A DNA stretch of 64,000 nt from SVEL01 sp045123575 (lineage in GTDB: Bacteria > Bacillota > Clostridia > Lachnospirales > Lachnospiraceae), in contig JBGVKG010000042.1 of assembly GCA_045123575.1 (NCBI GenBank), forward strand, positions 9,616 to 73,615, given 5' to 3'. Under the pieces are notes generated by a model. The model did no database searches. It saw nothing but the letters and a program-made list of their open reading frames with translations, and was not told the DNA's origin. Both the position numbers and the translations under genes were made by a program. Shown here one piece after another: positions 36,801 to 45,109 of this stretch; position 1 is the first letter of the stretch, and every line of letters begins with the position of its first letter.

Positions 36801-39800
36801 TTAATGTTACTATGAGACATGCCTATAGTAATGATGTGAATTCAGCTATTACAATCGATCAGATTAAGAACGAGGATGCAGATTGGACTTACCACGATGA
36901 AAACTTAGACGAGGATACAATCGTTGGTTTAAGAGTGACACCAGATTATGCTTGGTCAGATGCAAAGTCAATTAAGTACTATGTGTATAAAGTCGATGTT
37001 AGACCAGATGAACCATATGTAGGAACAAAGGCTCGTTTATATAGAAGCAATTGGAGATATTTGGTTAATGATAAAGCGACAGGTGATTATATAGCACCAG
37101 TAGGAACAAAGACTATAGTATTATCAACTGGTTCTCAAGGAACAAACGTGCCACCATGGATTGTATATTTTTCAGATGTTTTAAATAATACATCTGATGA
37201 AGGAACAACGCTCTTCGAGAGAGGATATAGCTACTTTGTAAGATATGAAGTTGTCTGTGACGGTAGTATAGGTGGTGAGACATCATATCCTTCATGTTTA
37301 TATGTACCAAATGAGGAAACGCCGTTCTATAGATCGCAGATATTTAATTTGAATAGACAAAAACCTGCGTTATATAGATATTTGTGGAAGACATATAAGT
37401 TATCAGGTGGATGGACACACGAATGGAAGTATCTTGTGAATGATCCGGATAATGCTATATTTGCAAATAGCCAGGCACCGGAATTTACGATTGTTCAGCC
37501 TGAAACCACTGATTATGAACTGGCAGTATCGAAATTACAAGATCCAAATGTTAATGTTACTTTGAATAAGTTTAATGTATCATTAACTGATTTATATTCT
37601 GGTTCACAGTGGAAGAATGATTATCAGACATTGGCTATTCCGAATCTTAAGCCTAACTACTACTACGATGTAGAGTTGGATTATAGATTATGTAGTTATG
37701 TAAATAATTGGTATGGTACAACGACAAATACACTTTCATCAAAACTCTATAGCGTAGATGATGTGACTAAGGTTGATACAGATTCACTTGCATCTAAGGA
37801 TGACTTATCTCATTGGAACGAAAAACAGGATTATCATGTAGGTGGTGTATTGGTTAAAGGTATCAGTTTTGATAAGGGTGTAGTAGAAGAAGGTGGATAC
37901 AGAATTAAGCTTACTATCCAAGGTGATGAGATTGATAGAATCGCTGCATTGAAGGTAGTATTAACTGATGCAAAGGATAGCAGTAAGTCAGTAGTATATG
38001 ATCCAGTAAGTATCCAAATTGCTACAGATAATGCAACAAGCGGAACATCATCTAAGGGTGATGCGATTACAAATAATTACGCAAATGCATATTTACCATA
38101 TGCTCCACTTGTAGAAGCAGGGATGACAGATATGGACGTAAAGGTAGAGGTTTACGCATACTGCAGAACTGGAAATATGGGATTGGATTCCTTTGTAAAC
38201 TACAAGGAATATCAGAAACTTGATACAAAGTTATTTACAAATAAATATGCATGGGCTATTAAGGGTAACTTATTCACAGATGAATATAGCTACGAAGAAC
38301 AGTCATACTTCATATCATTAACTAAAGATGGAAAAGTTACATTAGAAGGCACCAAACCTATGAAAAAAGTTGTAGGTACTGATGATTATTATCCAACAGT
38401 ACAGAATTCACTTGTTCTTCCACTATTAACAGTGGAAGGTGATGTTGTAACTAATTCAGGTTTTTCAATTGTAGAAGATACAATTAATGTAGCAAAACTT
38501 AGTATGATGTATACTACAGAGCCTTTGGCAATGTTTACTGGCAGTCAGTTACCAATGTATGATTTAAATCTTAAGATAGATGAGAACGGTTTAAGCGATA
38601 TAGCTGATAGATATCTTACTGTAGAACAGTTGGAAGTTAAGAAGATGATGCTTGATTTCGGTAATAAGAAAGATAACTTCTATATAGGACAGATAAAGAC
38701 AGGCTCAGGTCTTCCTGCTGTTTCACGTAATGATAATAGTACATCTATCGGAAGAGGAAGTGCAACACTGGTATTTGATACAAAGGAAAAGTTCCCTGAT
38801 AAGTATAAAGATAAGACAATTTACATTGAATTATTTGATGATGTGACAGGTAAACCGGTTACATTAACAAAGTATTACTATGATGATGATAATAGTGAGA
38901 GAAAGTATTTCTATGCAACATCTGATTATAAATTATCTGATTACGAGCATAAGTGTACAGGCGATGAAGCTAAGGGTACAGCTATTCAGCATAGTGGTAC
39001 AGGCAAAGATGGAAAATTAGAGATTGTTATAAGAGGCTTAAAGCCTACTACATCTTCTGTAAATCAGAAGTATTATGTAGTAGTATATGCCTTAAATAAT
39101 GATGGTGAAAAGCAGTACTTATTTGATTATGTGGATGAACAGATAAAGAATAAGTATATGTTCCAGACTGTAGGTGATATCAATATCACAACTATTTCGC
39201 CTATATGGGAGAAGAAATCATACAATAATAAGAATGGTCAATTTAGATTTGCTATCAGTGGTAGTGAAGGAACTAATATGACAATATTCTTTAAGATATT
39301 TGATAAGAACGGTAATGAGTTAAAGCCTGGTTCGGGTAACTCAACATACATAAGTAACAATAATATTGGATATGGATATAGAGTGGAACCACTTGGTAAC
39401 AAGATTAAATATTACGATAGTGATACTTCAACAAATAATCCAATAATGGTTAACTTAACTCCTGGTGGAGTATTGAAATTAGGTACAGAGTATCAGCTAC
39501 AGATAACAGCATATGAGTCATATGACGGAGTAGTTAATTACGCTTCTCAGCTTGGACAGAAGACAATTAACTTTACTACACCACAGTCATTCGTTAAACC
39601 GAGAGCATCTGTTCGTATTGAACAGGGACAGACAAATATAAAGGCTACAATTAATATGACTGATCCAGATAGAATCATAATAGATGATACTTATACAGTT
39701 ACATTATATGATGCAGAGGGTAATGTAGTACAGAAAAAAGAAATCAAGCTTGGAAGCTCTGTGATTAACACAGTAATGGCAACTACTGTAAATTTTGAAG

Positions 39801-40240
39801 GACTTACAGAAAATACGGTATTCTTATTAAAAATTGAGGCACCAATTGATCGCAACAATGATGGAAGACCAGATGAAAAGCCATATATAGAAGAATTGAA
39901 TACATCTACAATCAGCCAGGCAGAAGCGTCAGTAGTATACGAATTCACCTCAGCAGGTAACTTAGTATTTACACTTCTTGATTGTACAAACTTTACAAAT
40001 GTAAATAAAATAATGTACTCAATTTACGCTGAGGATGCTAGAGAATTCTACACAAGTGAAGAGGTACTATTTGCGCAATGGAATCCGACTGTAGGTGAAA
40101 ACGGAACTTCATATAGCTACGAAGTTAATAGTCCAAATTGGAAGCCACTTGTTGGTGCAACATATTCATACGTAATTCAGTATTACAATGAAAACGGGGA
40201 CTTACTTGGTACTACTAGAGGATTCTTCAAGAAGTCGTAA
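33878..40240 (+). CDS. giant membrane-anchored surface protein with collagen-like linker
   Basis: This 2120-residue protein has a basic cytoplasmic tail (about 11 residues), one membrane helix (about 12-34) and no cleavage or LPxTG site, so the C-terminus should be outside. Residues 40-265 form a beta-rich membrane-proximal region like those in three other proteins of this operon. Residues about 271-345 are G-x-y triplets (GTDGANGDNGADGDNG), collagen-like. The remaining 1770 residues look like a chain of beta-sandwich modules (for example ITVRVNMRD and LKPDTEY-type strands), fibronectin-III-like by eye. RBS AAAGGAG fits ATG 33878. It is the first gene of the ATPase operon. A filament, adhesin or driven surface element is possible. 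Confidence 0.75.
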   Translation: MKSSAKSFHKKLLIAMLCTVVVALGAIITLTFLAYKDSLREFGGSGYILVPSKNIALTTDVNEMHYFSAGTSYKEKFGEKISFKDTSNKDVLVNKEQFVHFTDGSLKSFTNGVVMSLTEVDEKQVSYFRVSDKTTIVKNATQYEMSYLGDVMQIQEFIWKIADDTYMVVAPQITVRLSRDKTVTLNDYVQIQYIDGEIVRLVHEQGTYQTVSSDAYILTDGGVELRLVSKYFVVNGEETLSLDSMVIDSDANLKVDENDKIKLPTFNVVNGTDGANGDNGADGDNGDKGQLGETGDNGSGGNKGTSGGNGQNGQSGINGTDGEDGEKGEGGELGYDGKDGEDGDDAQSSTSPDGIGSIEQSEAPKVTLHTEKDGTIKNYFVGANSADIWLNIIDKDGLLTDNLKWTIYTREGYKYVAGYDKEFHSDEGLIQKPTTNATEAQVITNKLQPDTEYVLIVTGTYVTEYGEFTQDFLTKIFSTDKLGLNIEKVQVTSDSITVRVNMRDDSQIGSYGVALYRETDLDNPISLKGLLEGNVGTKEFTFSEMENLQNGQVIYPDANYVVKLCNVEAKSNGKLPVDISLDINTLKRTPYYLDTTTNTPQEISVTDMKTKIIPSDRYKTITLSLEAGIKDPDSGIVGYRYELYQTSNTEAGDGEFVESKDVDSLQNITFDVDPQYNYYGRVIVLFKDNEKIVEISSNNSDVATMEDRIYPVTNIIIDKATYDSIEGTIVIEDINGMVHVDNDYPLNISIIGEDGNVKGISIDKTSGAPVNGKTSYHFKQDGLKRNVTYSISVSGTVNTSNTKWDQLDNNERALFADYYLAGLNVTTPDPTTLSANFFKSTTTSGANAFEISYSISALAGEDAAYEVGNLERITFALFDHNHNQIGTPHTIGDEKVLLKHESDFSDIYNKDSAAYNPKYVLTDASFGVPGDSRIVGGGDFYIKIIDSADYTSNDTDYPYFTNKMKWDIDTAEFAFNVTMRHAYSNDVNSAITIDQIKNEDADWTYHDENLDEDTIVGLRVTPDYAWSDAKSIKYYVYKVDVRPDEPYVGTKARLYRSNWRYLVNDKATGDYIAPVGTKTIVLSTGSQGTNVPPWIVYFSDVLNNTSDEGTTLFERGYSYFVRYEVVCDGSIGGETSYPSCLYVPNEETPFYRSQIFNLNRQKPALYRYLWKTYKLSGGWTHEWKYLVNDPDNAIFANSQAPEFTIVQPETTDYELAVSKLQDPNVNVTLNKFNVSLTDLYSGSQWKNDYQTLAIPNLKPNYYYDVELDYRLCSYVNNWYGTTTNTLSSKLYSVDDVTKVDTDSLASKDDLSHWNEKQDYHVGGVLVKGISFDKGVVEEGGYRIKLTIQGDEIDRIAALKVVLTDAKDSSKSVVYDPVSIQIATDNATSGTSSKGDAITNNYANAYLPYAPLVEAGMTDMDVKVEVYAYCRTGNMGLDSFVNYKEYQKLDTKLFTNKYAWAIKGNLFTDEYSYEEQSYFISLTKDGKVTLEGTKPMKKVVGTDDYYPTVQNSLVLPLLTVEGDVVTNSGFSIVEDTINVAKLSMMYTTEPLAMFTGSQLPMYDLNLKIDENGLSDIADRYLTVEQLEVKKMMLDFGNKKDNFYIGQIKTGSGLPAVSRNDNSTSIGRGSATLVFDTKEKFPDKYKDKTIYIELFDDVTGKPVTLTKYYYDDDNSERKYFYATSDYKLSDYEHKCTGDEAKGTAIQHSGTGKDGKLEIVIRGLKPTTSSVNQKYYVVVYALNNDGEKQYLFDYVDEQIKNKYMFQTVGDINITTISPIWEKKSYNNKNGQFRFAISGSEGTNMTIFFKIFDKNGNELKPGSGNSTYISNNNIGYGYRVEPLGNKIKYYDSDTSTNNPIMVNLTPGGVLKLGTEYQLQITAYESYDGVVNYASQLGQKTINFTTPQSFVKPRASVRIEQGQTNIKATINMTDPDRIIIDDTYTVTLYDAEGNVVQKKEIKLGSSVINTVMATTVNFEGLTENTVFLLKIEAPIDRNNDGRPDEKPYIEELNTSTISQAEASVVYEFTSAGNLVFTLLDCTNFTNVNKIMYSIYAEDAREFYTSEEVLFAQWNPTVGENGTSYSYEVNSPNWKPLVGATYSYVIQYYNENGDLLGTTRGFFKKS
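34688..34909 (+). repeat. collagen-like G-x-y coding repeat
   Basis: This stretch encodes about 25 G-x-y triplets rich in Asp and Asn with very little Pro, so it is a degenerate bacterial collagen-like linker. The DNA repeats are nine-base GGx-type words, not identical copies. Confidence 0.75.
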
Positions 40241-40270
40241 CAAAGATAATTATGTAGAGGAAGTGATTAT

Positions 40271-41899
40271 ATGAAGCGAGAAGTGAAAAAGAATACGGGA
40301 ATATATAATATCTTTGGTGCACTGTTTGTACTTGCATTAGTTGGACTATCAATTGTAGTAGTTAATGTACTAAAGAACAAAGAAGATACATACGTTATTC
40401 CGGCGGGAAGTACAGTTTATGATATAAACAATGAGTACATCCCGCTAGAGGATGACGCTAAAGTATATTGGAAGGCAGATGGAAACTGCTATTTAAAAAC
40501 AGCCGATAAGGAAGTTTACAAGTTAGGTAAACAGGCAGTTGTCCATGATAAAAATACTAATTCTGTTAAGATATACGGTGATGTGTATAAGATAGATTCA
40601 GATGGAATTATTTCGAATCTATCAGGTGTGACAGAAATATCGGATTTTACAGAGCCTGGAATTTATAAGATGGCAGATAGAAAGTATCTTATGACAGGAA
40701 ATGAAATAAAGTCCACAGATAAATCGTATGATGCTGAAAAATATGTGTATGTGAATATTTATAAATCAGGTACAGCAGTTCTTATGAATAATGAGCAGTA
40801 TAAGAATACAGTGTATCCTATAATGCTTAAGAGTGATCAGTTGTATTTTGACATATCAAGTGAATTTGCATTATACGATGATAATCTGATAAACCTTAAG
40901 AAAGTCATCGGAAGTACAAATATGTATAAGGAAGATGCGTTATTATATGTAGAGGGTTTAATAGATGATGATGAATATGAAGCAGCTAATAAGAATCCAG
41001 ACGTTATAACCATTGTTGGTGGAAACGGAGGCCAGGGTGGAACTGGAGGCCAAGGTGGAACTGGTGGAATCGGTGGTAACGGAGGTTACGGAGGAACCGG
41101 AGGCCAGGGTGGAACTGGAGGCCAAGGTGGTTTCGGTGGCTTCGGTGGTGTCGGTGGAATCGGCGGAAACGGAGGCCAAGGTGGTCAAGGAGGCCAAGGA
41201 GGAACTGGTGGTATCGGTGGCGATGGAGGCCAAGGTGGTAACGGTGGTGAAGGTAGTGATGCTCATATCTCAGCTATGAAGTGGGTAGAACTTACATCAG
41301 TTACACCAAACATTGGTACAATTGATGTTAGGTATTATGTCTCTGATATAACCAATGATTATGTAGGCGTATATTTATTAGTTGAACATACAGAAAATGG
41401 TAAGAAGAGTGCAGAGAAAGTATACTTAAATAAAACTTCAACAAATTATACAATTAAGAATTGTAAGCCAGATACCTTATATAGCGTAGCACTTTGTTAT
41501 GACGCATATTTTACTACAGAAGGAAAGATTGAAGACAAACCGACATCGGTACAGCATGACAAAGTGACAGTTAGAACAGGTTCAGATTTAGGATATTTTA
41601 CTGTAACTTCGCTGAAGGAAGATAGTATAGAGTTCCAGCTTAGGTTACAGAAGGATTACTTAATCACATCAGGAAACGTTGTATTATACAATAGCGATGG
41701 AAATAAAAAACTTGCGACATATGTAATAAAGCAGAATGAGATAAGTGCAGCAGCAGAAGGTAGTGTAACATGTACGCTGCAGTTTGATCCAAGTGGTGTA
41801 ATGACAGGTGATTTATTATATCTTGTATTCGAGGATGTAGTATACAATGGAGAGCCATTTGAAATATCACAGAAGACATCTATTACATATAACAAGTAA
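40271..41899 (+). CDS. membrane-anchored surface protein with polyglycine GGX domain
   Basis: This 542-residue protein has a basic tail, a membrane helix (about 13-34) and a beta-rich membrane-proximal region (about 38-240). Next comes a run of about 26 GGX triplets (about residues 250-328; GGNGGQGGTGGQGG), then a C-terminal beta-sandwich pair of about 205 residues (NYTIKNCKPDTLYSVAL). GGX runs of this kind form polyglycine-II helix bundles in known proteins, giving stiff, thin rods. The layout copies the preceding giant in miniature. RBS GAGGAAG fits ATG 40271. The c-subunit gene follows after 18 bp. Confidence 0.75.
   Translation: MKREVKKNTGIYNIFGALFVLALVGLSIVVVNVLKNKEDTYVIPAGSTVYDINNEYIPLEDDAKVYWKADGNCYLKTADKEVYKLGKQAVVHDKNTNSVKIYGDVYKIDSDGIISNLSGVTEISDFTEPGIYKMADRKYLMTGNEIKSTDKSYDAEKYVYVNIYKSGTAVLMNNEQYKNTVYPIMLKSDQLYFDISSEFALYDDNLINLKKVIGSTNMYKEDALLYVEGLIDDDEYEAANKNPDVITIVGGNGGQGGTGGQGGTGGIGGNGGYGGTGGQGGTGGQGGFGGFGGVGGIGGNGGQGGQGGQGGTGGIGGDGGQGGNGGEGSDAHISAMKWVELTSVTPNIGTIDVRYYVSDITNDYVGVYLLVEHTENGKKSAEKVYLNKTSTNYTIKNCKPDTLYSVALCYDAYFTTEGKIEDKPTSVQHDKVTVRTGSDLGYFTVTSLKEDSIEFQLRLQKDYLITSGNVVLYNSDGNKKLATYVIKQNEISAAAEGSVTCTLQFDPSGVMTGDLLYLVFEDVVYNGEPFEISQKTSITYNK
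41018..41255 (+). repeat. GGX triplet repeat region
   Basis: Tandem nine-base units (GGA-GGC-CAA type) encode GGQ, GGT, GGI, GGN and GGF triplets. The unit is prone to slippage, so its length may vary between strains. Confidence 0.8.
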
Positions 41900-41917
41900 A
41901 AGAAGGAGATAAGCATT

Positions 41918-42163
41918 ATGGAAGCAGTATTGGCAGCAACAATGTCAGCAGTAGGCTGGATTATTGGACTTGCTTTTATGGGAGCAGGTATTGGTTTAGG
42001 AACTATGGGATCAAAAGTAGCAGAAGCAGTAGGAAGAAATCCTGAAACAAAGAGTGAGGTTATTCATTCTGTAATGGTTGTAGCGAGTGTAATGGTATTA
42101 TTATTCTTGTTATTATTCGCCTTTGTTGTAGTATTGTTATTCTTTAATCCATTAACTGCATAG
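41918..42163 (+). CDS. F-type ATPase c-subunit homologue lacking the ion-binding carboxylate
   Basis: This 81-residue helical hairpin has helix 1 with GAGIGLGTMG and the polar loop GRNPE, both typical of F-type subunit c. Counting from the loop Arg40 as in the E. coli protein, the essential Asp61 position is Val60. Helix 2 (about residues 48-77) has no Asp, Glu or other ionisable residue that could replace it. So the ring can still be built and can carry the central stalk, but it should not bind H+ or Na+. It lies first among the ATPase genes, where subunit c belongs once subunit a is missing. RBS AAGGAG is clear. Confidence 0.9.
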   Translation: MEAVLAATMSAVGWIIGLAFMGAGIGLGTMGSKVAEAVGRNPETKSEVIHSVMVVASVMVLLFLLLFAFVVVLLFFNPLTA

Positions 42164-42182
42164 TAGCAAGGGGGAATGGCTG

Positions 42183-42986
42183 ATGGAATTTTTCGTGGCC
42201 GTTGTCATTGTACTATTAGTTTTAATATACTTTATGGTGGTTGTACTTCGGAGTGTTGTATCTGAAGTAAATCAGAAAGTAAATGGATACTTTTTAAAAC
42301 ATTTAGAGGAATATGATGAACAGTATTCAAGTAAATTGACTAATATTAAAGAGATGAATGCTAAGGAAGAGAAGTTGTCAAGGACACTTAGAAGTCTTGA
42401 ACGTGAAATGGAAGCATATAGAGTGTCACCATTTTACGTTCCAAGACCAGTTCCTAGAGATATCTATATTCCTACCGCAAGGTACATTGATAACGATTTT
42501 TTTGTTGAATACAAGGTCGCTAAAGACAAGTTGATGAGTATCGATAAGCAGGAGGTTATTTATAACGTTATTGAGAAAGTTCCATATGTAGGAAATTTAT
42601 CAAGATACCAGCTTGCTTGTGATATAATAAAGGATTTGAATTTTGATGTGCTTTACAATCTGTGTAGCGTTCCTTCTACAGACCAGTTAGAGGTGTTAAA
42701 TGAGACTTTTACAGGTGATAAGAAGGAAGTATTAGAGCAATTTGTGAACACATTGGAAGTGGATGAAGCTTTTGACAGTATGAAATTTTATGATTATGTC
42801 AAAAATATCCGTAAAATTGAGGACCCACATTTATATGTAAGTGTGGCAGAAAACGAAAAAGATTATACTGAAGAAGAGAAGAACATTATATGTTCTGTAG
42901 ATAGCAACATTTGTGAAGGAATCAAGATCATTTTTCAAAATAAGATTTATGATTACAGCATTTATAAAACAAGAAGAAAAGGTTGA
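42183..42986 (+). CDS. fused b-delta peripheral stalk subunit
   Basis: This 267-residue protein starts with a membrane helix (about residues 3-25), then a charged coiled coil (about 28-75) as in subunit b, a region unlike either parent (about 80-110) and a helical domain. It ends EGIKIIFQNKIYDYSI, which matches the delta C-terminal strand pattern GGxxxxxGxxxxDxS. Its place between c and alpha is that of atpF-atpH. It should link the membrane to the top of the alpha-beta head as a stator. The b-delta fusion is known in some actinobacteria but with a different layout. Confidence 0.75.
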   Translation: MEFFVAVVIVLLVLIYFMVVVLRSVVSEVNQKVNGYFLKHLEEYDEQYSSKLTNIKEMNAKEEKLSRTLRSLEREMEAYRVSPFYVPRPVPRDIYIPTARYIDNDFFVEYKVAKDKLMSIDKQEVIYNVIEKVPYVGNLSRYQLACDIIKDLNFDVLYNLCSVPSTDQLEVLNETFTGDKKEVLEQFVNTLEVDEAFDSMKFYDYVKNIRKIEDPHLYVSVAENEKDYTEEEKNIICSVDSNICEGIKIIFQNKIYDYSIYKTRRKG

Positions 42987-42994
42987 TGTAGATT

Positions 42995-44311
42995 ATGGGT
43001 ACATTTATTGAAGGCTTGGTTAATGCGAAGCTTCGTAATATGAAAGAGATGAACAACGTATACGAAGTAGGACAAGTAGTAAAAGTTAAAGACTATATTT
43101 TGGAAGTTTCAGGCTTAGAGAATGTAGGATTTTATGAAAGAGTAGTTATTTCAAATTACTCTGTTGGATATGTTACAGCTATTAAGAAAAATACTGTAAT
43201 GGTAGCTCTCCTACAGAAGGCAGGAGATATTTATGTAGGCGATACTGTAGTAACTACAGGCTATGATTTCTGTGGTATGTACAGTAAGGCATCTATTGGT
43301 CATATTATTGATATATTTGGAAATGACCGTCTTATAGATGAAAGATTTGAAGAGTTAAAGCCTATTTCAATTGAGACAGATCCTATTCCGATTATGGAGA
43401 GAGGTACAGTAAATAGACCATTCTATACAGGTATTGCAGGTATTGACCTTGTATATCCTATAGGACATGGACAGCGTCAGTTGATAATCGGTGATAAAAA
43501 ATCTGGAAAGACACAGATAGCCTTAGATACAATCGTTAATCAGAAGGATAAGAACGTATTGTGTATTTATGTAGCTGTTAACAAGACAAAGAAGAATATT
43601 AAGGAATTGTATGATAGCCTTATGAAAAAAGGTGCAATGGAATATACAGTCATTATAGCGTCTTTTAGTGATGATGAACCTCCAGTTGCATATTTCACAC
43701 CATATATGGCTATGTCGGTTGCAGAGCTTTATATGAGAGAAGGACAAGACGTTCTTGTAGTAATTGATGATTTAAAGAGTCATGCAAATATCCACCGAGA
43801 GATAAGCTTGTTGTCAGGTAAGATACCAGGAAGAGATGCTTATCCACCAGATATTTTCTATACACATTCAAGACTTCTTGAGAAGGGCTGCCAGCACAAG
43901 GATGGAGGTTCTATAACTGTACTTCCTATCGTAGAGACAAAGGGTGGAGATATTACAGATTATATCTCAACAAACATTATCTCTATCACAGATGGTCAGT
44001 TAGTTCTTTCAAGAAAAAATTTTGAAAAGGGACAGAAACCAGCTATCGATTATACTCTTAGTGTATCAAGACTTGGTGGTGCGGTACAGGATAAGGATAT
44101 GAAGATGCTTGGAGCGAAGGTAAGACAGAGATTCTTAAGTTATCTTGAAACAAAAGAAGTATACGAACTGGCCAATTCAGACGAGATGAGTCAGGAAATG
44201 CAAGAACAGCTAAAAGAAGGAAAACGAATTGAGGACAGATTAGCCCAGTATAAGTTTTCTCCAAGAGATAAGGGCGAGATAATCAAGATGTTTACGGAAG
44301 CGATTAGGTGA
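42995..44311 (+). CDS. F-type ATPase alpha-subunit homologue
   Basis: This 438-residue alpha homologue is about 65 residues shorter than a standard one. The P-loop is GDKKSGKT (166-173), against GDRQTGKT in standard alpha. Walker B-like VLVVIDDLKSHA is near 253, PGRDAYPPDIFYTHSRLLEK near 278 and SVSRLGGAVQ near 356. The latter keeps the Arg (359) that enters the catalytic site of beta. Thus it can act as the regulatory partner in an alpha3-beta3 head. It lies eight bases after the stalk gene and seven before gamma, in canonical order. The C-terminal domain is the part most shortened. Confidence 0.92.
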   Translation: MGTFIEGLVNAKLRNMKEMNNVYEVGQVVKVKDYILEVSGLENVGFYERVVISNYSVGYVTAIKKNTVMVALLQKAGDIYVGDTVVTTGYDFCGMYSKASIGHIIDIFGNDRLIDERFEELKPISIETDPIPIMERGTVNRPFYTGIAGIDLVYPIGHGQRQLIIGDKKSGKTQIALDTIVNQKDKNVLCIYVAVNKTKKNIKELYDSLMKKGAMEYTVIIASFSDDEPPVAYFTPYMAMSVAELYMREGQDVLVVIDDLKSHANIHREISLLSGKIPGRDAYPPDIFYTHSRLLEKGCQHKDGGSITVLPIVETKGGDITDYISTNIISITDGQLVLSRKNFEKGQKPAIDYTLSVSRLGGAVQDKDMKMLGAKVRQRFLSYLETKEVYELANSDEMSQEMQEQLKEGKRIEDRLAQYKFSPRDKGEIIKMFTEAIR

Positions 44312-44317
44312 TAATTG

Positions 44318-45100
44318 ATGAATGTAAAAAATATTGTAAAGGTTATGAACTTTCATTCATTGCTAAGAGTAGATAAATCCAGAAAATCTGCTAAAAAGTA
44401 TGCTTATCTAGGAGATACTGTAGCGGATATGATTGATAATATTGTAAATAACCGCAATATTATGTTGGATTTTAAAATACTTAAGGTAGATGAGACAAAG
44501 CCTGAACTACATATTTACTTAGGAAGTGATATGGGATTTTGTGCAAATCTTAATTCTAATGTAAATAGAGACCTTTGGGCAGAAGAAAATGCATATAAGA
44601 TAATCGTAGGTAGAAAGATTCGTGCAAAGCAGGATGATGATAAGGTACTTATGACTATGGACAGAGAAGAATTCTCTAAAAATATGGATGAGGTATTCAA
44701 AGCTGTAGAGGATGCATTCTTAAATAAAAAGTATTCAAAGATATGTCTTATATACAATCATTATTATAGTGCAAGTGAAGTTGAATTCACAAAGAAGCAG
44801 CTTTATCCGATGCCACAGCATCTTAGAAGTGATGACAACTATAATGAAGATTTTACATATGAGGGAGAGATTGAACCATTACTTTGTAGACTTATTCTCC
44901 TTTATATGAAATATGAGATAATCGTAGCAGAGGAAGTAAGTAATGCTGCGGTAAATATTACAAGACAGAATACAACAAAAGAATCGTTAAAGAAGATTGA
45001 CGAGAGAGAAGAGACGAGAGCAATGCTCCGTTTAAAACAAGACAGAGAAAAGGAATTTGGCAAAGTACTTGATAATTATACCAAGCTTAATTCGTATTAG
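44318..45100 (+). CDS. F-type ATPase gamma-subunit homologue (central shaft)
   Basis: The 260-residue product contains SDMGFCANLNSNVNR, the gamma signature (SDRGLCGGLN), and a C-terminal helix AEEVSNAAVNITRQNTTKE that matches the long gamma coiled coil (SExxARMxAMxxAT). The N-terminal helix (IVKVMNFHSLLRVDKS) is shorter than usual. So the rotor shaft is present, which argues for real rotation rather than a static ATPase. AGGTGAT precedes ATG 44318; TTG 44315 is less likely. Confidence 0.88.
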   Translation: MNVKNIVKVMNFHSLLRVDKSRKSAKKYAYLGDTVADMIDNIVNNRNIMLDFKILKVDETKPELHIYLGSDMGFCANLNSNVNRDLWAEENAYKIIVGRKIRAKQDDDKVLMTMDREEFSKNMDEVFKAVEDAFLNKKYSKICLIYNHYYSASEVEFTKKQLYPMPQHLRSDDNYNEDFTYEGEIEPLLCRLILLYMKYEIIVAEEVSNAAVNITRQNTTKESLKKIDEREETRAMLRLKQDREKEFGKVLDNYTKLNSY

Positions 45101-45109
45101 GAGGTTATG

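Noticed and set aside
41013..41279. Separate gene or CRISPR-like array over the GGX repeat
   Set aside because: The repeat is in frame with the 542-residue protein, units vary, and there are no spacers; alternative-frame ORFs are products of the low-complexity sequence.
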